From contig DASZZX010000015.1 in NCBI GenBank assembly GCA_036260415.1, positions 1-10,503 of the forward strand: DNA of 10,503 bases, written 5' to 3'. This document shows, piece by piece, positions 7,945-10,503 of this stretch. The stretch's first letter is position 1; every line of letters begins with the position of its first letter. The position numbers were made by a program, and so were the translations under genes. Below the pieces are notes generated by a model. It was not told the DNA's origin. It saw only the letters and a program-made list of their open reading frames with translations, and made no database searches. This stretch comes from DASZZX01 sp036260415. GTDB taxonomy: Bacteria; Actinomycetota; Nitriliruptoria; Nitriliruptorales; JAHWKO01.

Positions 7945-7951
7945 GAGGAGG
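7945..7951 (+). promoter_or_regulatory. Shine-Dalgarno site choosing the GTG start of the dehydrogenase
   Basis: GAGGAGG lies four bases before GTG 7956 and 16 bases before ATG 7968. The spacing favours the GTG as the real start and argues against any longer reading from the otsB side of the gap. Confidence 0.7.
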
Positions 7952-7955
7952 CAAC

Positions 7956-8975
7956 GTGGGCGAGACGATGTACGCCTGGCGAGTGGAGCAGCCCGCCCCG
8001 ATCGACCAGGACCCGCTACGCCGCGCGGAGGTGGCGGTCCCCGAGCCGGGACCCGACGAGGTGCGCGTGCAGGTGTCGGTCTGCGGCGTGTGCCGCACCG
8101 ACCTCCACGTGGCCGAAGGCGACCTGCCGGTGCGGCGCCCCGGCGTGATCCCGGGCCACGAGGTGGTCGGCACGGTCGAGGCCACGGGCAGCTCGACGCA
8201 GCGGTTCACCGTGGGCGACCGGATCGGGATCGCATGGCTCCGCCGCACGTGCGGACGGTGCCGCTTCTGCCGGCGCGGCGACGAGAACCTGTGCACCGAC
8301 CCGAGCTTCACCGGGTGGACCGCCGACGGCGGCTACGCGCAACGCGCGGTCGTACCCGAGGCGTGGGCGTACCCGGTCCCCGACCGGTTCGACGACGAGC
8401 AGGCCGCGCCGCTGCTATGCGCCGGCATCATCGGCTACCGAGCGCTGCAGCGCGCCAACGTGCCCCCCGGCGGCCGGCTCGGCCTCTACGGGTTCGGGGC
8501 GTCCGCCCACCTGACCGCCCAACTGGCGCGGGCGCAGGGGACCGAGGTGCACGTGGTCACCCGCTCGTCGGACAGCCGGCGCCTGGCACGGGAGCTGGGA
8601 GCGTCGTGGGTGGGCGGGCCGGACGACAGCCCTCCTGAGCCGCTCGATGCGGCGATCATCTTCGCGCCGGCCGGCGAGCTGGTCCCCACAGCCCTGGCCG
8701 CTCTGGATCGTGGTGGCACGCTGGCGCTGGCGGGCATCCACATGACCGACGTGCCCCCCCTCGACTACGACGAGCACCTCTTCCAGGAGCGTCAGGTCCG
8801 CAGCGTGACCGCGAACACACGCGCGGACGGCGACGAGTTCCTACGGCTGGCCGCCCGGATCGGCGTCGAGCTGACGGTGACGACCTACCCCTTCGACGCC
8901 GCAGACCGGGCGTTGCGGGACCTGGCCCATGGCCGTTACGCGGGCGTGGCCGTCCTTGAGGTCGCCGCCGAGTAG
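7956..8975 (+). CDS. Zinc-dependent alcohol dehydrogenase (MDR superfamily)
   Basis: A 339-residue medium-chain dehydrogenase/reductase of normal length, predicted to oxidise an alcohol with NAD(P)+ in the cytoplasm. Catalytic zinc ligands are C46 (CGVCRTDL), H68-E69 (IPGHEVVG) and C155 (LLCAGIIGYRAL). The structural zinc lobe has four cysteines: C99, C102, C105 and C113. The nucleotide-binding turn reads YGFGASAH (178-185), a GxGxxA form, where many relatives have GxGxxG. The C-terminal half is a Rossmann domain followed by a strand ending GVAVLEVA. It resembles the AdhA-like actinobacterial group more than the polyol dehydrogenases, but the substrate is unknown. The start GTG 7956 is fixed by GAGGAGG. 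It diverges from otsB and is followed by a hairpin, so it is probably monocistronic. Confidence 0.95.
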   Translation: MGETMYAWRVEQPAPIDQDPLRRAEVAVPEPGPDEVRVQVSVCGVCRTDLHVAEGDLPVRRPGVIPGHEVVGTVEATGSSTQRFTVGDRIGIAWLRRTCGRCRFCRRGDENLCTDPSFTGWTADGGYAQRAVVPEAWAYPVPDRFDDEQAAPLLCAGIIGYRALQRANVPPGGRLGLYGFGASAHLTAQLARAQGTEVHVVTRSSDSRRLARELGASWVGGPDDSPPEPLDAAIIFAPAGELVPTALAALDRGGTLALAGIHMTDVPPLDYDEHLFQERQVRSVTANTRADGDEFLRLAARIGVELTVTTYPFDAADRALRDLAHGRYAGVAVLEVAAE

Positions 8976-8977
8976 AA

Positions 8978-9005
8978 GGACCCGTCCGGAAGGGGACGGA
9001 CGTCC
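8978..9005 (+). terminator. Hairpin just after the alcohol dehydrogenase stop
   Basis: GGAC-CCGTCC-(GGAAGG)-GGACGG-AC-GTCC forms a 6-bp inner and a 4-bp outer stem separated by a 2-nt bulge, beginning two bases after the TAG stop. No T-run follows, so it is a terminator candidate of the U-less kind seen in high-GC genomes. Position and pairing support it; function is inferred. Confidence 0.45.
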
Positions 9006-9091
9006 CGCCCAGTTCAGGCCCTGGGGGGGCGGCGACGCGCCCTAAGGGACGGCACAGTCCGTACCAGACAGACGATCAGGGAGGTGGCGTC

Positions 9092-9457
9092 ATGCGGGTG
9101 GTCCGGAGCACCTGCCCCAGCTGCGGTCCAGTCGACCTGTACGCGTCGGAGATCGAGCTGACGATCGTCCCCGTCGACGGTTCCCGGGTGGGTCCCGGCA
9201 GCACCTACGCGTTCGCCTGCCCCAGCTGCGCCGCGCTGGTCACCAAGCCGGCCGACGACCGCATCGTGGAACTGCTGGTCACCGCCGGAGTCGACCCCAA
9301 CCTGGTGCGGCGCGACCGCCACCCGGCGGGTCGCAGCACGCCACACCCCGAGCAGCCGCCGGACGGCCCCGCCCTGACCTACGACGACCTGATCGACCTG
9401 CACGTGCTGCTGCGGGACCCAGGCTGGTTCGACCAACTGGCGGCCCTGACCGCCTGA
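9092..9457 (+). CDS. Small zinc-ribbon-like protein of unknown function
   Basis: A 121-residue acidic protein that I cannot name. Two CPSC knuckles (C8/C11 and C43/C46) frame a region rich in beta strand and should bind one zinc as a rubredoxin-like ribbon. A segment KPADDRIVELLVTAGVDPNLV follows, then a Pro/His-rich linker (about 76-93) and an acidic C-terminal helix, LTYDDLIDLHVLLRDPGWF, that looks conserved in character. Similar short zinc-ribbon proteins with a YDDLLDFH-like tail occur in Actinomycetota, to my recollection, without assigned function. The start ATG is well supported by AGGGAGG seven bases upstream. It has no membrane segment. A small inverted repeat GTCGCC-G-GGCGAC follows the stop (9471-9483). 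It could bind protein or nucleic acid; the sequence does not say which. Confidence 0.85.
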   Translation: MRVVRSTCPSCGPVDLYASEIELTIVPVDGSRVGPGSTYAFACPSCAALVTKPADDRIVELLVTAGVDPNLVRRDRHPAGRSTPHPEQPPDGPALTYDDLIDLHVLLRDPGWFDQLAALTA

Positions 9458-9536
9458 CCCGCACCTCGGCGTCGCCGGGCGACCCCTCGGCCGCACCGCA
9501 CGCCCGACCATCCGGTCCGGTCACCGCCCACCTATC

Positions 9537-10502
9537 GTGGGCGGCGTGGTCGCGTTCCTCAAACGTCTCGAGGCGGCCGTCCCCGACCGGCTGCGACCCG
9601 GCTGGGAACTCGCCCGGCGCACCGTCGAGGACACATTCGACGACCGCGTGCCAGGTCTGGCCGCCGAGGCGGCGTTCTTCGCCCTGCTGTCGCTGTTCCC
9701 GATGCTCCTGGCGGTCGTCGGGTCCATCGGCTACGTGGCGGACGCGTTCGGCGCCACGGCCGACGTGCGCGGCCGTCTCGAGACCTTGCCGGCCCCGTTC
9801 GTGTCCCCGGAGACCCAGCAGATCTATCGCCAGGTCATCGGGTCCATCTTCGAGGAGAGCCGCGGCGGGATCGTGTCGTTCGGCCTCTTGGTGGCGCTCT
9901 GGGGCGGGTCACGCGCCGTCAACGTGTACCTGCGGACGGTCACGATCGCCTACGACCTCGAGCCGCCACGCTCGCGCTGGCAGCGGCGGGCGCTGGCGTT
10001 CGGCCTCACGCTGGCGGGGACGGTGCTCGCCGTCGTTGTGGTACCGGGGCTCGTCCTCGGGCCGCGCCTGATCGGCTACGTCCTCCCCGACCTGATCCCC
10101 GTGGCAGCACCCGAGTGGTTGGTCGACAGCAGCTTCTACCTGGTCATGGCGGTGCTGGTCGTGGCCGTGCTCGCGACGTTCTACCACGTGGCGGTGCCGT
10201 TGCGCACACGGTGGCGACTGGACCTGCCCGGCGCCGTCTTGGCGATGGTGCTGTGGCTGGTCGGGGCCGCGGCGCTGCGCGCCTACATCGCGTTCACGTT
10301 CCGTGCGCGCGACAGCTTCTACGGCCCGTTCGCCACGCCGCTGGTCGTGCTGCTCTGGCTGTACGTCACCGCACTGGCCGTGCTCCTGGGTGCCGAGCTC
10401 AACGCGGAGATCCGCCGCATGTGGTCGAGCGCAGCCGCCCCCAGCGGAGTCGACGGCCGGTCGGCCGACCCGAGCAGCGGGCCCCGTCGCTCCGCTCCGT
10501 AG
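9537..10502 (+). CDS. YihY/BrkB family inner-membrane protein
   Basis: A 321-residue membrane protein with about six hydrophobic segments (near 42-66, 111-127, 152-176, 198-216, 232-254 and 265-287) and a cytoplasmic-looking polar tail. Family features include LAAEAAFFALLSLFP at the first helix, LWGGSRAVNVYLRTV in the second, and SFYGPFATPLVVLLWLYVT followed by LLGAELNAEI at the end. The family was formerly mislabelled ribonuclease BN, and also called BrkB; its molecular function is not settled, and roles in transport have been proposed. There is no Shine-Dalgarno site before GTG 9537. TATCGT at 9533-9538 fits a -10 and would put +1 at about 9545, so a leaderless mRNA starting at the in-frame GTG 9546 is an attractive alternative. 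The stop TAG ends one base inside the window. Confidence 0.93.
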   Translation: MGGVVAFLKRLEAAVPDRLRPGWELARRTVEDTFDDRVPGLAAEAAFFALLSLFPMLLAVVGSIGYVADAFGATADVRGRLETLPAPFVSPETQQIYRQVIGSIFEESRGGIVSFGLLVALWGGSRAVNVYLRTVTIAYDLEPPRSRWQRRALAFGLTLAGTVLAVVVVPGLVLGPRLIGYVLPDLIPVAAPEWLVDSSFYLVMAVLVVAVLATFYHVAVPLRTRWRLDLPGAVLAMVLWLVGAAALRAYIAFTFRARDSFYGPFATPLVVLLWLYVTALAVLLGAELNAEIRRMWSSAAAPSGVDGRSADPSSGPRRSAP

Positions 10503-10503
10503 C

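Noticed and set aside
7841..8311. A long N-terminal extension of OtsB from 8311
   Set aside because: It would be antisense to the dehydrogenase and has no HAD or transferase feature. The ATG at 7840 has a proper GAGGGA site.
5888..8638. A plus-strand open frame of 916 codons
   Set aside because: It is antisense to fabH and otsB and then overlaps the dehydrogenase in another frame. No domain or ribosome-binding site supports it.

Overview
The window is very GC-rich (above 70% by eye) and densely coded. GTG starts are frequent, stop/start overlaps of the ATGA or GTGA type are repeated, and Shine-Dalgarno sites are often weak. The gene order leuS - degV - comEA - comEC, an AMSKSRGN-type leucyl-tRNA synthetase and a tRNA-Ala(GGC) without an encoded CCA all fit a chromosome of the Actinomycetota. 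I cannot name the genus; a deep-branching, non-model lineage is possible. Nothing points to a plasmid, prophage, insertion sequence, CRISPR array or defence island. Most of the window is core metabolism.

Region 1 (1-4257, minus strand) reads leuS, degV, comEA, comEC, with the comEC end cut by the window edge. It joins leucyl-tRNA synthesis, a DegV lipid-binding protein and the DNA-uptake pair ComEA/ComEC. comEA and comEC overlap by 4 nt. Upstream of leuS lies the only long gene-free stretch (4258-4648). It holds what I consider the most interesting signal here: a short reading frame whose last nine codons include four Leu CTC codons, followed two bases later by a 13-bp GC-rich hairpin and then leuS. 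This looks like a leucine-responsive attenuator, possibly starting on a leaderless GTG.

Region 2 (4649-4721, plus strand) is tRNA-Ala(GGC), divergent from leuS and convergent with the next operon. GC-rich hairpins lie between them.

Region 3 (4825-7840, minus strand) reads otsB, fabH, plsC, acpS. The last three are coupled by ATGA overlaps and form a fatty acid/phospholipid module: KAS III initiates chains, a 1-acylglycerol-3-phosphate acyltransferase-like enzyme uses acyl groups, and holo-ACP synthase activates the carrier. otsB (trehalose-6-phosphate phosphatase) lies 39 bp upstream of fabH.

Region 4 (7956-10502, plus strand) reads a zinc-dependent alcohol dehydrogenase, divergent from otsB across a 115-bp gap with a perfect 19-nt inverted repeat, then a small uncharacterised zinc-ribbon protein, then a YihY/BrkB-family membrane protein ending just inside the window. 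Apart from the leuS leader and a few sequence variants, the window is ordinary housekeeping DNA; I found no clearly new multi-gene system.
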